A DNA stretch of 54,212 nt from Cylindrodendrum hubeiense (GCA_014621425.1 JAANBB010000278.1:1-54212); one strand, 5' to 3'; numbered from the stretch's first letter, positions 36,081 through 47,442 are shown. Translations and numbers: made by a program. The notes: generated by a model not told the origin, from the sequence alone.

Positions 36081-39000
36081 CTATTTGTTGTTCTTGTCAA
36101 TCGTGTCGTCTACTGACTCGCTGATCTTGGTCGTTGACTGCTCGACAGACGAAACCTGAGCGCTCTTCTCCGGGGAGGCGGATTCGTTCTCCGGAGTCGC
36201 TGATTCAGCCTGCTGAACCGCCTGGGCGTTGTCTTGAGGCGAGGTCTCCTTGGAGGGCTGGGCTGGCTCGTCTGCTTCTGACTTGAGCTCCTCCCATTCT
36301 TCCACAGCCCGCGCCTTCTGCTGAGCGGCAGGCTTGTCCAATCCGAACATCTTGACCAGCTCGGCCTCAATCTCCGCGGTTGACAGTTCGTTGTCCTCGA
36401 TCTCGTCGTCGTTGAAGTCGTCGTCCCACTCATCATCAAAGGTGAACCGCTCGGCAGTTGTGCTGGGGCTCTGTTTGGCAATGCCCGCCTTGCTAGCGAT
36501 GTTGCCGGCAGATGGGCTGCTATTTTTCGGCTGTGACGAGAGTTTGCTTTTCGGCTTTGGGACGATCCTAAATGGGTCGTCTTCATCTAGATCATCTTCC
36601 GCCCAGGCCCTTTTGCCCTTCTTGCTTTGCCTGCGCTTCGTAGGTGCCTTGAACTGATCGAGCTGGTCTCCGGCCCTACTTGAGAACTGCCTGAAGAAGG
36701 CATTCTCGTCCATAGCAGGCGCTGCGGGAGCTTTGGGCTTCGGTGCCTCTCGTTTGGCAGGCTTGACAGGTTCCTTAACAGGCTCTTCGACATGCTCCTT
36801 GACGTACTCTTTAGCAGGCTCCTCAGTTGCCAGTTCAGCAGGTTTCTCAGTAGGTTGCTCCAGTGGCTCTTCAGTAGACTCCTCGGTAAGCTTCTCCAGT
36901 GGCTCCTCAGCAGCCTTCTCCAGTGGCTCCTCAGTAGACTTCTCTAGAGGCTCATCTGTAGACTCCACAGTAGACGTCTCAGCAGACTGCTCAGCAGGTG
37001 TCTCAGATATCGCTACAGGCTCTGCGGTGGACTCCTCAGTAGGCTTCTCATCAAGTTTGAGATCCTCCGACTTTGCGGCCTTCTTCGCAGCTTTCGCAGC
37101 AGCCCGTTCCTCCTTGATCTGCTTCTCCCTGGCAGCCTTGTATGCCTTCCGCTGAGCCCATACCCTCTTTTCTTCCTCGGGATCGAATTCGGACACGACG
37201 AAATCTTCGCCGAGCTCCTCGGCAGGTAGATCGTAACTGAAATCATCAAACTGCTGTGCCTTGACCGACTTGTGACCCTCACCCCATGAGAAGAATTTGC
37301 CTGTGGCTACGTCCTCGACTACCTGGAGAAAGCTTTCGCGCTGCTCGCCTTGGAAGGCGGTTGCAGGCGCTCCTGGGCGGCCCGCCTGAAGAGTGAGTTC
37401 TTGACGTTTGCCGCCATGCTGACCAGCCTCGATAAGGGAGTAACGCAGTGTGTGGCCGTTTAACGGCATCTCAATATTCTGGTGGATCTCAATGCCGCGG
37501 AAGGCATAGAGTACATCGACTGAGGTCTCTGACGCCTTGCCACCCTTGGACCGACTACTTAGCCACGGCTCCGGAATAGAGAGAGTCACCTCCTTGGGAG
37601 TCTGGAGGCGACCGTCGCGGAGGTTGAAGTGTGCAATGTTGAGAAACTTTTGGAGCTCTGGCTGATTGATATCGAGGGGAAGGTGACGCTCATTAACGAG
37701 GCGCACATCAACGCTTTGAGCTGGCAGCATAACATCGTCGACGTGCCAAGGGACTGTACATTGAAGGGCAGCATCTTCGGGGATTTTGAAATCCACAATG
37801 TTGGTTTCTGGCGTGATCGGGATGTACAGACGAACGGGGGGGCCTTTGCTCTCTGGGCTCGTCACGCGGTCGACATTAGGTGCAAACTTGAGGATAATGG
37901 CTGTCGATTGGCTTAGAGGGTCGTCGTCGCTTGGCTTGAGGGCGGAGAATGATGCTGGGTGAGGAGTGACAGGTGACAAAAGGCGGCGCTTCCGAGAGAG
38001 CTTGGCGGTTGATCGGTGTGCTTCAGAGTGGAGGAGGTGACCAAATGTCGCAGTGGTGAAATTGCTGCTGAGTTTGCCGGTGTACTCTGGGAGCGACACC
38101 GTCTTGGCAAGGTCAAGGGGAGTTTTAGAGGTATCATTAGTGATGCCCACAGGAGCCACATATCGCAACCACTTGCGTAGCTTATCTCTCCAAGCCATGC
38201 TCCTTCGCTCTCGGTTGAAGCCCACGAAGATGCCACTTACACCACTGCTGGGCTCCAGTGAAGGAATGCAGGCGACCTTTTCGACGAGGCCTCGACTTGG
38301 GAGGGTGGTTAGTAGTCGAAGGACGGTGTCTACATTATCTTCATTTTGGACCTGAGATGTGGAGTCTCGGAATTTCTTCTCTGAAAACCAAGAGACTTGA
38401 AGTTCCTGGATGACTGTTAGCATGATGGCAATATGACTGACTGCAAAATGACATACTGTATCCTTGCCTTGCTTGTGAAGCTTGAGGGAGGTGGACGTGA
38501 TGCGAGCAAGGTCATCTAATTCTTCAGGTGACGGGATATGTTTAGTGAGCTGGCTGATGGGCAACATGCGGTGGTGAACGTTTTTAAGATGCTGGTCAAG
38601 CCGTTCCAGGATGGCATAAGTTGCTGCCTTTCGGGCTGTGATGTTGAGACGACACTCGGTGGATGTTGTTGAGAGCTTCTCGTTGTTGGATTCGTCGAGA
38701 AAATCATTCCTGGCTCCCTTCAAGAAGGGTCTGCTACCGACTTTGACAAATTGTTAGTTGATACCCCGGCGAGTTTTGGACGTTACTTACGGGCAAGGAA
38801 TTTAAAGTAGTGAGGGTCAACCCAGATGAAAGCTTGCCCCAAAGCATCCACATGTTCTTGAATGCCAACTTTCCATTTCTGGACGATGAGTTTTTGAACA
38901 AAGGAGTATTTGTACGCCGCTTTCTCGGCCACTGGTAGGGATTTGAATGGCGTCCAGGGCATCTGCTTCATGATCCAGGGATAGTTGCCTAACGGCATAT

Positions 39001-39928
39001 CTCCGAGTCCCGCCTCCATTTCGTAATCACGCACGTATTCTCTCAGCTGGTCGGTTGTAAAGCCATTGAATAGCGCCCTGGATAGCTTCTCAAAGTCTCT
39101 CATTCGGAGGGCTCTGCTGTCGGGTCGTAACTCATTGATGTTGCTCCAAATCTCGTCCTTAGAGTCCAATTCGTTGGCGCCATTCGTCGGGTCGAGACGC
39201 TTCCAGTCGACATCTGCGGTGGGAAACATAGGCTTCTCAATAATCTCTTTGGCAGCCTTCCTGTCAATGCGCATCTTGTTCGGGTTCTTGATGATGATGG
39301 CATCGGCAGGCACGCCGAGCGCTGACACGCCGAGAGGCTGATTATGGAGGAGGTTATGTCGCAACCTGTTGTTGGACTGAAAGCTTGGTGGTTCGAAATC
39401 AGGAAGAACTGGCAGTTCGGACATGGAATCGGACGAGAATACGGATCTGGGCTTCGATCGAGGTGAGGCGGAGTCGGAGGATCGTTGTTCGTAGGCGGAG
39501 TTGGTCGACGTATCGCGGTCCCTTCTGGGCTTTGACCAAGGCTTTGGGTCTTGACTGGGTCCAGTTGGAACTCCGGCAACATCAGCAAGGAATTTGTCGA
39601 TCTCGGCGGCGATGGAGTTGCCGGCCTCGTCGAATGCGGGCTCATCCCAATCGGCATCGTCTTCGTCGACGTCTTTTGGCGTTTTTGGATTGTCGTCCTC
39701 CTTGACAATTGTCCTCTTCGCATCCCGACCAAACAGCTTGTCGGATATTAAGGCCTCGGTCTCGGCGTTGAATTGAGGAGGGGGATCTGAGTCGGACGCA
39801 AAGCGCCGCCGTTGATCGAAGACATCTCGACGGGGAAGCGCACGGAAGCCCAGCACCGCGCTGCGTTGAGTGATGCTGACCCGGCGGGCTAGGCGGATGC
39901 GCGATGCACGCGCCGCCCTTGAAATCAT
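36081..39928 (-). CDS. sls1: Sls1, mitochondrial inner-membrane expression regulator
   Basis: Two long ORFs belong to one gene. Exons are 39928-38791, 38740-38457 and 38405-36081; the product is 1248 residues. The 50-bp first intron (GTAAGT, CTAAC, AAG acceptor) joins AIFWVDPHYFKFLA-type sequence to LGSRPFLKGARNDFL in frame. The 51-bp second intron has ideal GTATGT, GCTAAC and CAG signals but contains no stop. The N-terminus (MISRAARASRIRLARRVSIT) is a typical mitochondrial presequence. Residues ~270-500 have the SLS1 pattern (FEKLSRALFNGFTTDQLREY, then KLIVQKWKVGI) and KH-like repeats. The C-terminal ~350 residues are acidic Glu/Pro/Thr repeats (TEEPLEK-like) ending in a DDEWDDDF-containing tail. 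In yeast, Sls1 links mitochondrial RNA polymerase and mRNA delivery to translation of membrane subunits. It is divergent from nse3. Confidence 0.78.
36800..37060 (-). repeat. Glu/Pro/Thr low-complexity repeat inside sls1
   Basis: The coding strand repeats units of about eight codons encoding E(K/E)STEEPLEK-like motifs at least eight times (for example STEEPLEK, AAEEPLEK, STEEPLEQ). The DNA shows recurring TCCTCAGTAG and CTCCAGTGGC blocks on the plus strand. The boundaries are approximate. Confidence 0.8.
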
Positions 39929-40236
39929 GGGTAGTACGAGAACTGAAGAATCGCGGACATTAATGGGGTGGAATGCGGCACCGTGGCGAGCTCAATGAGA
40001 AGCGTCTTGATGGTGTAGAAAGCTAGGAAATTTTGTCCGATAAGCGATAAGCGATAAGCGATAAGACTGATCATCAACGCGTCTGCAACCGCGTCCAAGC
40101 TCGAGGCCCCTCCATGCTTTGTCTTTGTACAACCTGGTCTGTCCTTGTGCTCTGTTACGATTGCCACAATTATAGCGCATTCTATCGAATTATATTCCCT
40201 TGTAACCCTCCTGTCTGAAGTCTTGTCGCCGTCATA
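39929..40236. promoter_or_regulatory. Divergent promoter sls1/nse3 with four CGATAAG copies
   Basis: 308 bp between head-to-head genes. Four perfect copies of CGATAAG lie head to tail at 40038-40065, each containing GATAA, the core bound by GATA factors. They might act on both genes, or simply be a short microsatellite. Confidence 0.45.
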
Positions 40237-41330
40237 ATGCCCCCGTCCCAAAGAAGACGCCGTCCTGTACGTGATTCACGATGCGACATGGCGCAAAGCT
40301 GACCAGAGTGACAGGTCGAAGACGAAGAATCCGAAGAAGATGCCCGCCCCCGACAGCGTCGCAACCAGGGAGATTCGGACGCAGAACCTGAAGAAGAAGA
40401 AGAAGCAAGCGAGGACGAGATGGACGTGGACGCTCGCCCCGGCCAAAGCGCCGACGACCAACTGGCCAAGAAGTTGGTCCGATATGCGATTTCCTGCGAG
40501 TACTCGAGAACAGTAATACGACGAGATGGAATCAGAGAGCGAGGTGAGCGCAAAGAGGAAGTGTACACTGGGCTTTCAGCTAACATTTTGCGCAGTCCTC
40601 GGCAACCAAGGGCGGTCGTTTAAGCGCATCTTTGCGTTGGCGCAGATACAGCTGAAAGATGTTTGGGGTATGGAACTGCGGGAACTACCCGTCAAGGAGA
40701 AGATGACCCTACAAGAGAAACGCCAGGGTGAGCATTGATATTGCAGGATTGCCAAATTTTGGCTAACGTTGTTCTACAGCAATGAAGAGCAATTCACAAC
40801 CGAAGTTAGGATCAGGCGCCTACATCCTCTCCTCGACATTGCCCAAGGCCTACCGAACGGCAACCATCCTCCCCCCTTCCAAAACCCCGAGCGCCGACGA
40901 CGAGGCGACCTACGCAGCCTTTTACACGATGGTCATATCTATGATTTGGCTGAACAGTGGCGAGCTTAGCGACCAGAAGCTGAAGAGATATCTCACCCGG
41001 CTGAACGCGGATCAGAACGTCTCGATGGATAAGACGGAGATCATCCTCAAGAGAATGGAGAATCAGCGCTATGTGATCAAGAAAACAGACAGGCCACCAG
41101 TGGGCCAGGACGGCGACCTGATGATCAGCTGGCACGTCGGACCCCGTGCCAAGGAAGAGGTCGGACTGGATGGTGTGATGGGCATGGTTCGGGAAGTGTA
41201 TGGCGAGTGGAATCCCGATTTGGAGAAGAAGCTTTGTTCGAGCTTGAATATCAAGGAGCGGACGGCTGAAGAAGAGGATGAAGTCGTGGAAGAGGACGTG
41301 AGTCGGAGGCAGACGATGGATGCCGAATGA
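40237..41330 (+). CDS. nse3: Nse3 (MAGE-family subunit of the SMC5/6 complex)
   Basis: Exons 40237-40266, 40315-40543, 40596-40727 and 40780-41330 stay in frame and give 313 residues. After an acidic N-terminal tail (about 11-60) comes the MAGE homology domain. It starts with LAKKLVRYAISCEYSRTVIR and continues with VLGNQGRSFKRIFALAQIQL, the winged-helix WH-A part. The second wing includes AYILSSTLP, TMVISMIWLNSGELSDQKLK and KTEIILKRMENQRYV. Nse3 binds Nse1 and Nse4 and DNA, supporting SMC5/6 in DNA repair and recombination restart in the nucleus. The C-terminus is acidic (EEEDEVVEED). All three introns are short (48-52 bp) with good GTRNGT donors and CAG acceptors. Confidence 0.9.
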
Positions 41331-41563
41331 AGGGAACGAGCAATACCTTGTAACATGATACCCAAACACGTATTCAAGAGGTCTGTGAGACCTTGACGAA
41401 GGCAGAAGCCCAAGAATATAAACAAGCATCTTTGGTGCCATATTTATTCCCTTTCCGCAGGGGTATCTTTCCTATAACGCCATTCTATGCAGACCAAATC
41501 CAACCCAGAGACACCGAGGCTTGAAGCGCAGGTCCAATTCCGAACTAAAATCTTCGCGGTTGT

Positions 41564-41932
41564 TTATGTTTCGCGAGGGGGTGGTGCTCCGCAGGGCTGT
41601 ATCATTTTCTGCAAACCCAAGTTGTTAGCCTAAGTTCAGAGGTCCGGGGGTGGTCGCAAGACGTACTCTGATCATCTGCGCGCGGACCTTGACGACGGGT
41701 TCGTTCTCGGCAAGAGAGATGTATGAGACCAGAGGTCGGTGTCCGGCGATGGACGAGTAAGTGTCACGCTGGATGTTGGTGCGCCATTCCCAGCTGGTGG
41801 TGTCGGGGTGGCCAGTACCCACGTACTTGGCCTGGAGGCGCTCGAGTTCTTGCTGGTTGCGGAGCTTGTCGGCCTGAGAGAGGGTTAGCGACCGGGAGAA
41901 CAGCGATGGGTGATTCAGGAGAGAGTTACCAT
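41564..41932 (-). CDS. Splicing factor 3B subunit 5 (SF3b10 / Rds3-complex subunit)
   Basis: Three coding pieces: 41932-41930 (only the ATG), 41873-41667 and 41608-41564; the product is 84 residues, the family's normal size. The sequence MADKLRNQQELERLQAKYVG, TGHPDTTSWEWRTNIQRDTY, SLAENEPVV and the tail KMIQPCGAPPPRET match SF3B5 end to end. SF3b5 is a small subunit of U2 snRNP that clasps SF3B1 and helps branch-site recognition. Introns are 56 bp (GTAACT...CAG) and 58 bp (GTACGT...CAG). If the first intron is kept, translation from the ATG meets a stop after four more codons. Longer unspliced ORFs in the region are artefacts. It is divergent from the MYND-like gene and convergent with nse3. 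Confidence 0.95.
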
Positions 41933-42385
41933 TTTGCTTGCAGATTAATCCGAGTCCGTGGATTAGTTGAGGAAAGAATGTGGTTACGGTAGAGCTTGGG
42001 GCGTCGCGATGCTTGACCGGAGTATTTGCGGGCGCGATGCCGCTAGATTCTCGGCTAAACCCATTCTCACCGAGACGTCGGTTCAGCAACGGCGTTTCAT
42101 CTTCCTTGATGAGACTCAAGATCATGTAAGATACCACAACAAGCGCGACTAAATCTGATAAATCAGCGTTTTTCAATTGGAGCCTTCATTCTTTTAGCAT
42201 CGTCACTGCACTACAGGTCCAGCTCCAGGGCCACGAACGGCCACTTTCCTCTGTCACTTAACCTGTCCAGGGGCGAACCAGTCAACTCGTGAGGACGACT
42301 GCATCCGAAGCATCAACCCGAATTGTGGCGTGAAAAAAGATCCCCCGATTGGCCTAGGCTCATACTTGCGTCTGCGTTCTTCAGG
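41933..42385. promoter_or_regulatory. Divergent promoter region SF3b5 / MYND-like gene
   Basis: 453 bp between two head-to-head starts. No clear TATA box or repeated motif is seen. It should contain both promoters and leaders. Confidence 0.4.
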
Positions 42386-43739
42386 ATGGCCGGATCTGCC
42401 AAGCTTGCTCTCCCGGAGCATTGGACAGAGCTCAGTGCCGCAAGGACACACAGGCAACAGTGTGTCGACCAAGTGAACACAGTGAGGAGGGCGTGTGCTG
42501 CCGAGTGCGGAAAGGCGCATGTGACGGATTGCCCAGAATGCTTCGCAAAGACGTTGGACAAGATGCGGGCGCGTTACTGTGATGCGGAGGACCGGGAGTG
42601 GTTCTCACAGCGGAGGGCGTTTCTAAATGAGCTGGACATGCTTTTCGCCGACGCCAAGGACCACAAGATCGACCTGAAATTCATTGAGGACCAGATTGAG
42701 TCGGAGAAGGAGGCGTGGTACCGATGGGTCCTGCGAACGTACCCCGGGTTCCTCACGGCTGGCAACAGCGGCGTGGATCAAGAGGAGCTGAGGGGCATGC
42801 TGGACGACCCTGACAGATCACGACAAGAACTCATCAACAGTGTCTGGGAGGGTGTCGGAAAGCCAGCCAAGTGGTCTTCGGACGTGGACACATTCGCGGA
42901 CAAGATGGCCGGCGCCAAGAGTGACGCGTCGGAACTCAAGAAGCTCTACATCTCATACCTCTTCAAAGACCGGTCAACGGGCGAGGTGCTAGAGTACGCG
43001 CAGAAGTACCTCGATGCATACGAGGCCAGCGACACGATGCCGCTGGAGGAAATCATCGACCGAATCGCCCAGGACCACAAAGCGAGCATGAGTTCGCAGC
43101 CTCAACGGGACAAGAACGAGGCGCGCCTCGACGAGCTGCGCAGGGCCAGAACAGCGTTTGAGCATAACAGGCTGCAGACTAAGGGTCGAGCTCAAGGAGC
43201 TCAGGTGGCTGCCATTGTGGAGGAGCTGTACGACCTCCCGCCATGTGCCGTCTGCGAAAAGAAGGTGGACCCCAAGGATGTGTTTTCTTGCTCGCTCTGC
43301 CAAGTTATCACGCAGATTGGCGGCAGGAAGAAGCTCACTGTGTTTTGCTCGACTGAGTGCTACCATAAGGGACAGGTATGTGACGGCGAATTCATGGATG
43401 TGTTGACACGAGTACTAACTGCGACAGGACGAGCACGTAGAGAAGGAACACGACTGCGAGGCCGGAGACGATTGCGTACAGAACTACGACGAGGACGTGG
43501 AAATGGACGACGGGACTCGACACGCGGTGATCTGCAACGACTGTATTATTTCGAAGCAGTCGGCTATCTACTGCTCAGAGAGATGCGCGAGTGGGAACAT
43601 GTCACGGCACCGGGAGAGTAAGCACGGGGTCAAGACGGCGGTCGACGAGATTAGGACGCTCGTGTCGCCGCTGTGGGAACTGATGGAAAAGACAATCAAG
43701 GAGGGCAACCCGGGACTGAAGTTTTCGGCTGCTGAATGA
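42386..43739 (+). CDS. Uncharacterised protein with two MYND-like zinc fingers
   Basis: Exons 42386-43375 and 43428-43739 (52-bp intron, GTATGT, ACTAAC, CAG) give 433 residues. I do not recognise the family. The N-terminal 280 residues are helical and hydrophilic, with an early cluster of Cys (26, 37, 41, 49, 52). A first MYND-like finger spans 287-340: CAVC, CSLC, CSTEC and H-x4-H-x-C, completed across the splice junction, which supports the intron. An acidic linker follows. The second, shorter finger is CNDC (366-369), YCSERC (378-383) and His391/His396. MYND fingers bind proline-rich peptides and occur in chromatin and ubiquitin-linked proteins; no catalytic domain such as SET is seen here. 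The start is the first ATG of the frame (GGATGG). Confidence 0.85.
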
Positions 43740-44298
43740 GGCGTGTTTGGAGGAGTATGTATAGTGTATAGTGTTAGTCTCGAGGACTGCGTGTATTAAT
43801 AGATGGCAACGGAATACCCATAAATGATAGAATGCTTTACGCTAAGCCTTGTGAGCCTGCTTCGGATGCCAGCCAGCAAACTGGCCCACCAGGTCTATTA
43901 GAATGGGCGTGTTTTCTTCCTAGCCCATCGGCAGAGTGGAGTGGCGGCGACTTGTCGTGTGTGGGGAATCAATTAAGCGGGTGTTTCGCGTCTGGCGGTT
44001 TAAGTTCCGATGGACACCGGCGATATGGAGCCCCATCGGCACGTCTTTGGCCCGGGCCCGGAACCTAGGAAACTCCCGTCCTATGTAAATCTCCGTCGCC
44101 GACCCGGCCTCAACGCCAATGTCCCTCTGCAAAGACTCCGGACTGCGGAGCCGACGCTGCCTGCATAGCACCCTGGACACCCGCAGCCCCACAGACCCCT
44201 GAACCCTGAATCTCGGACCCTGGCCATTTCTTGCAAGAGTCTCTCGTGGGCCGTCGGATCGGCTGCATCCAAACTTGGTCGCTGCAAGCGCATTCGCC
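43740..44298. other. Intergenic region
   Basis: 559 bp with the 3' end of the MYND-like gene and the promoter and leader of the Zn2Cys6 gene. The last 200 bp are pyrimidine-rich. No further gene is seen. Confidence 0.4.
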
Positions 44299-46432
44299 AT
44301 GGACGTCGACCGCGTCTCTCCTCCCAGCGAGCCCAGCGGCGGTGCGCGCAAGAGGGTCTCGACGGCGTGCGAGGCGTGCCGGGTGACGAAGATCAAGTGC
44401 CAGCCGAGCGAGCAGCCCGGTGTTTGTCGCAAGTACGAGTTCCCGCTCGCTGGGTCCAAGTTTGACGTCGACTAACGACCTCGATTATAGGTGTCTCGAC
44501 TCCAAGAAAGAATGCATTTCGCGGACTGGCCCGCGTACTCGCCGGAGGAGGAAATTGTAGGCTTGCATTACACGGCTTCTTCGAAACGAGGAGCAGTGAC
44601 TGACCTATATATTCAGCGTCATCGACGGCCCGCACCAGCAGAACCAACAACCTCCACCAGCACCCGGCCCGTCCAAGACCTTCACCATCGACTTTGAGGT
44701 GCCGTCGCCGAACGATGTCGACGAGAACTTCGACGCGTTGCGTGACAGCCACGAGCACATCATCGACGCCATCTTCCCGCCGGAGCCGGACTCGGACTCG
44801 TTCGCCTCGTCGCCCGCCAACATGACGAACATGACGGGCTTCCCAACTCCGCCGTCCACCCACAGCCACTCCATCCAGTCGCTCCACGCCAAGCCCCAGT
44901 TCAACGTCGACTCGGCGAACTCGCTCCTGGCGTCGTTTCGGGGGATGCTGGTCCACTTCCCGTGCATCGTGCTGCGGCCCGAGGAGACCGTCGCGAGCCT
45001 CGCTGCCTCGCGCCCCTTCGTCCTGCTAGCGATCCTCGCCTCGGCGTCTGGGTCGCGAACTCTGCAGGGACACACCCTCTATGACGAGGAGTTTCGAAAG
45101 GTCCTGGGTCTCAAGTTCGTAGCTGGTGGGGAGAGGAGTCTGGAGCTACTGCAGGGCATGCTCATCTACGTCGCCTGGTATGCAGGCATTGCCACCGTCT
45201 TGTGGGGGCCATTGGGCTGACATCTTTAGGTATCCCTTTCACCTCCGGCCAAAGAACAAACAGGCCTTCCAGTATGTGCGCATGGCGGGAGACCTCACGA
45301 GTGACCTCGAGCTGGACCAGGAAATGCCAGACCCCGCCAGCGGCGAAGCACCGAAGGACCAGGTCGAAAAAGTCCGCACATACCTGGCCTGGTACTACGC
45401 CGTCTCACAGTACGCCCACCTTCAGTTATTCTCCAACCAATTGCTGACACAGGTCCCAGCTTCATGACGGCATGGAAGAAGATGGACGAACTCGTGGCAC
45501 CCTTCACTAGCTGGACGGCCACGTGCTGTGACATCTTGCAGCGCGGTGCCGAGGTCGACGGTGACTTTGCCCTGACTTACCTAGTGAAATTGAGTAGTTT
45601 CACCAACGCAGCCAACCAGGCGATTCATGAGAACAAGGGGACCAGTCATCAGCAGAGTCAGCTGGTTCTCCTCGGTCTGGAGTTGCAGGATCGGGAGCTT
45701 CGACAAACAATGCTACCCCATCTCGCCAACGCTGGTACGAGTGACTGACCTAAAATAACTTTAACCAAGCTAATGATCTTAGTTTCGGTAAAACTATCGG
45801 AGACGTTCTTCAATGTATATCTCAACGGTGGCTGTCTCCTGCGACTCGGCCGCTCCAAGACAGCCCCTCCGGGCTTCGTCTTTCCCACGGTCCCCAAGCT
45901 CCGCCTATGCGTTGAGAACCTCAAGGCTCTCTTCCAATACGTCACTAGCCTCAGTCAGTCGACTTTCATCTCCTTCACCATCATCGACTGGAGCAAGGTA
46001 ATTCTGTCCGTCATTCTGGGCGTCCGCCTGTCCTTCCCGATGCCCGAGGTCCCGGGCTGGGACGACACGTGGGCCCGCAGTGAGCTTTTCTTCGACAAGT
46101 TCCTGACGCACATGTGCGAAGGGGTCGACTTGACTTCTGTCAACACGCGCGTCGACGTGTTGTCCGCGAGCCGCGTGGTGCTGCGCGTGGTCAAGGCCAA
46201 GTACGACCGCCGCCTCGAGTTGCACGCCAAGGCTTCGGACAGGAGCACTCACGGGTGTCCGATGTTCGACACCACCATGGAGCCCTACATCTCTGCGTGG
46301 GGTGACAATTTTGAAATCAGCTCGGCGGTGCCACCAGCCGCTCCAGCTGTCGCTGGCCAGCAGCCTGTGTTTCATGACTTGTGGGCGACGATGACGTTAG
46401 GATGGGCGGCTGAGAAAGCCGAGGATGAATGA
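44299..46432 (+). CDS. Zn2Cys6 fungal transcription factor
   Basis: Six exons: 44299-44432, 44491-44556, 44617-45177, 45230-45409, 45460-45734 and 45783-46432, in frame, 621 residues. The binuclear zinc cluster lies at 24-53: Cys24, 27, 34, 43, 46 and 53, interrupted by the first intron right after CRK, a common place in this family. The basic tail RTGPRTRRRK follows. The middle region has the fungal-specific regulator pattern (FRGMLVHFPCIVL, RPFVLLAILASASGS, then LLQGMLIYVAWYPFHLRPKN and YVRMAGDL). Such proteins bind CGG-type half sites and act in the nucleus on metabolic or stress genes. Intron 4 (GTACGC to GTCCCAG) has two possible acceptors; only the second keeps the frame. Target genes are unknown. 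Confidence 0.9.
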
Positions 46433-46761
46433 CTGTAATCTAGTTGGAACAACATGTACCTATATATTTCTCCCTTTTCAATGGCGTCTGGGATTGATTG
46501 GTGTGTTTTACTCACTGGGGCACTCAAATGTGATTTATATCACGAAACAACCAACTTCTCAGTCAAATTTATGGGAATTAAGCGCGAACACCCACCCGGC
46601 CTTCATCTTTAGCGAGTTCCAACCAACACATCTTGCGGTCGTTGTACACTTCATCACCTGCCAACAAAGCCTACGCTCGGACCGATACAAATAATAAAAA
46701 ATCGTGCCTGCGAAGCGATCTTTGCTTTATAATTCTTATTATTTGTTTCAAACCCCTCTCA
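46433..46761. other. Intergenic region
   Basis: 329 bp, AT-rich at its right end (46685-46760), between two genes on the same strand. Nothing else is seen. Confidence 0.4.
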
Positions 46762-47442
46762 ATGGCCACCGCCTCATTTCAGCCCTTCCCTCGCCTCCCT
46801 TTTGAGCTCCGTGCCCTCATTTGGGGCTTCGCAGCAGCTCCTCGCATTGTCCACATACGCACTGGCGAAGCAGACTTTTCCTCGCCTACGCCGCCTCCTG
46901 CAGTCATACAAGCGAGCAAAGAAGCTCGTCGGCATGCACCTTATCAGAAATCCTTCTTCACTGCAACCAACACCGAGTCTGAGCCTCGCTATGTCTGGGT
47001 TAACTTTGAGAAAGATATGATATGTATTAAGGATGAAAAAGTGAAACGGCTTGCGCCTCACTTGGCGGACATACAACGCCTCAAGTTTACAATAACAACA
47101 GAGGTCGATGATATAATATATGACTACTTCTTTCATCATAGTCATAAGTTTATGGGAGGCTTTACGACACTGCAAGAGCTTCACATGGTGATAGATGATT
47201 ACATATTGGTATGGGGGTCCACATTCGAACACTGCTTTTACGGATGTCCTAGGGAGAATGTCAGGTTTCTTGATCCCCAGTCGGGACTCTTGCTGAACGG
47301 ATTTCAGCTGGAAATGGCGTATAAGTGGTCAGAAGAGAGGGGAGGACTGGTGGAGGATGTGGATGACATGGACGAGGAGTTGCGTTTCATCATCGAGAAC
47401 GAATCTGGTTTGAGGTTGGATGAGCTCGCAGAGATAGAATAA
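46762..47442 (+). CDS. 2EXR-domain protein
   Basis: I start at the ATG at 46762; an upstream in-frame codon at 46633 lies in AT-rich leader. The product is 226 residues. It opens with FQPFPRLPFELRALIWGFAA, the 2EXR hallmark (F-P-x-LP-x-E-x-R-x-x-I-W), followed by the IQASKEARR segment that closes the motif. 2EXR proteins are very numerous in filamentous ascomycetes; the domain resembles F-box-like N-terminal modules, and its function is unknown. The C-terminal half is acidic (VEDVDDMDEE). No intron is needed. Confidence 0.85.
   Translation: MATASFQPFPRLPFELRALIWGFAAAPRIVHIRTGEADFSSPTPPPAVIQASKEARRHAPYQKSFFTATNTESEPRYVWVNFEKDMICIKDEKVKRLAPHLADIQRLKFTITTEVDDIIYDYFFHHSHKFMGGFTTLQELHMVIDDYILVWGSTFEHCFYGCPRENVRFLDPQSGLLLNGFQLEMAYKWSEERGGLVEDVDDMDEELRFIIENESGLRLDELAEIE

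Noticed and set aside
41625..42176. 183-residue unspliced version of the SF3b5 gene
   Set aside because: The family is 84-86 residues; splice signals at 41929 and 41666 give the exact family sequence including its PCG tail, while the long ORF lacks that tail.
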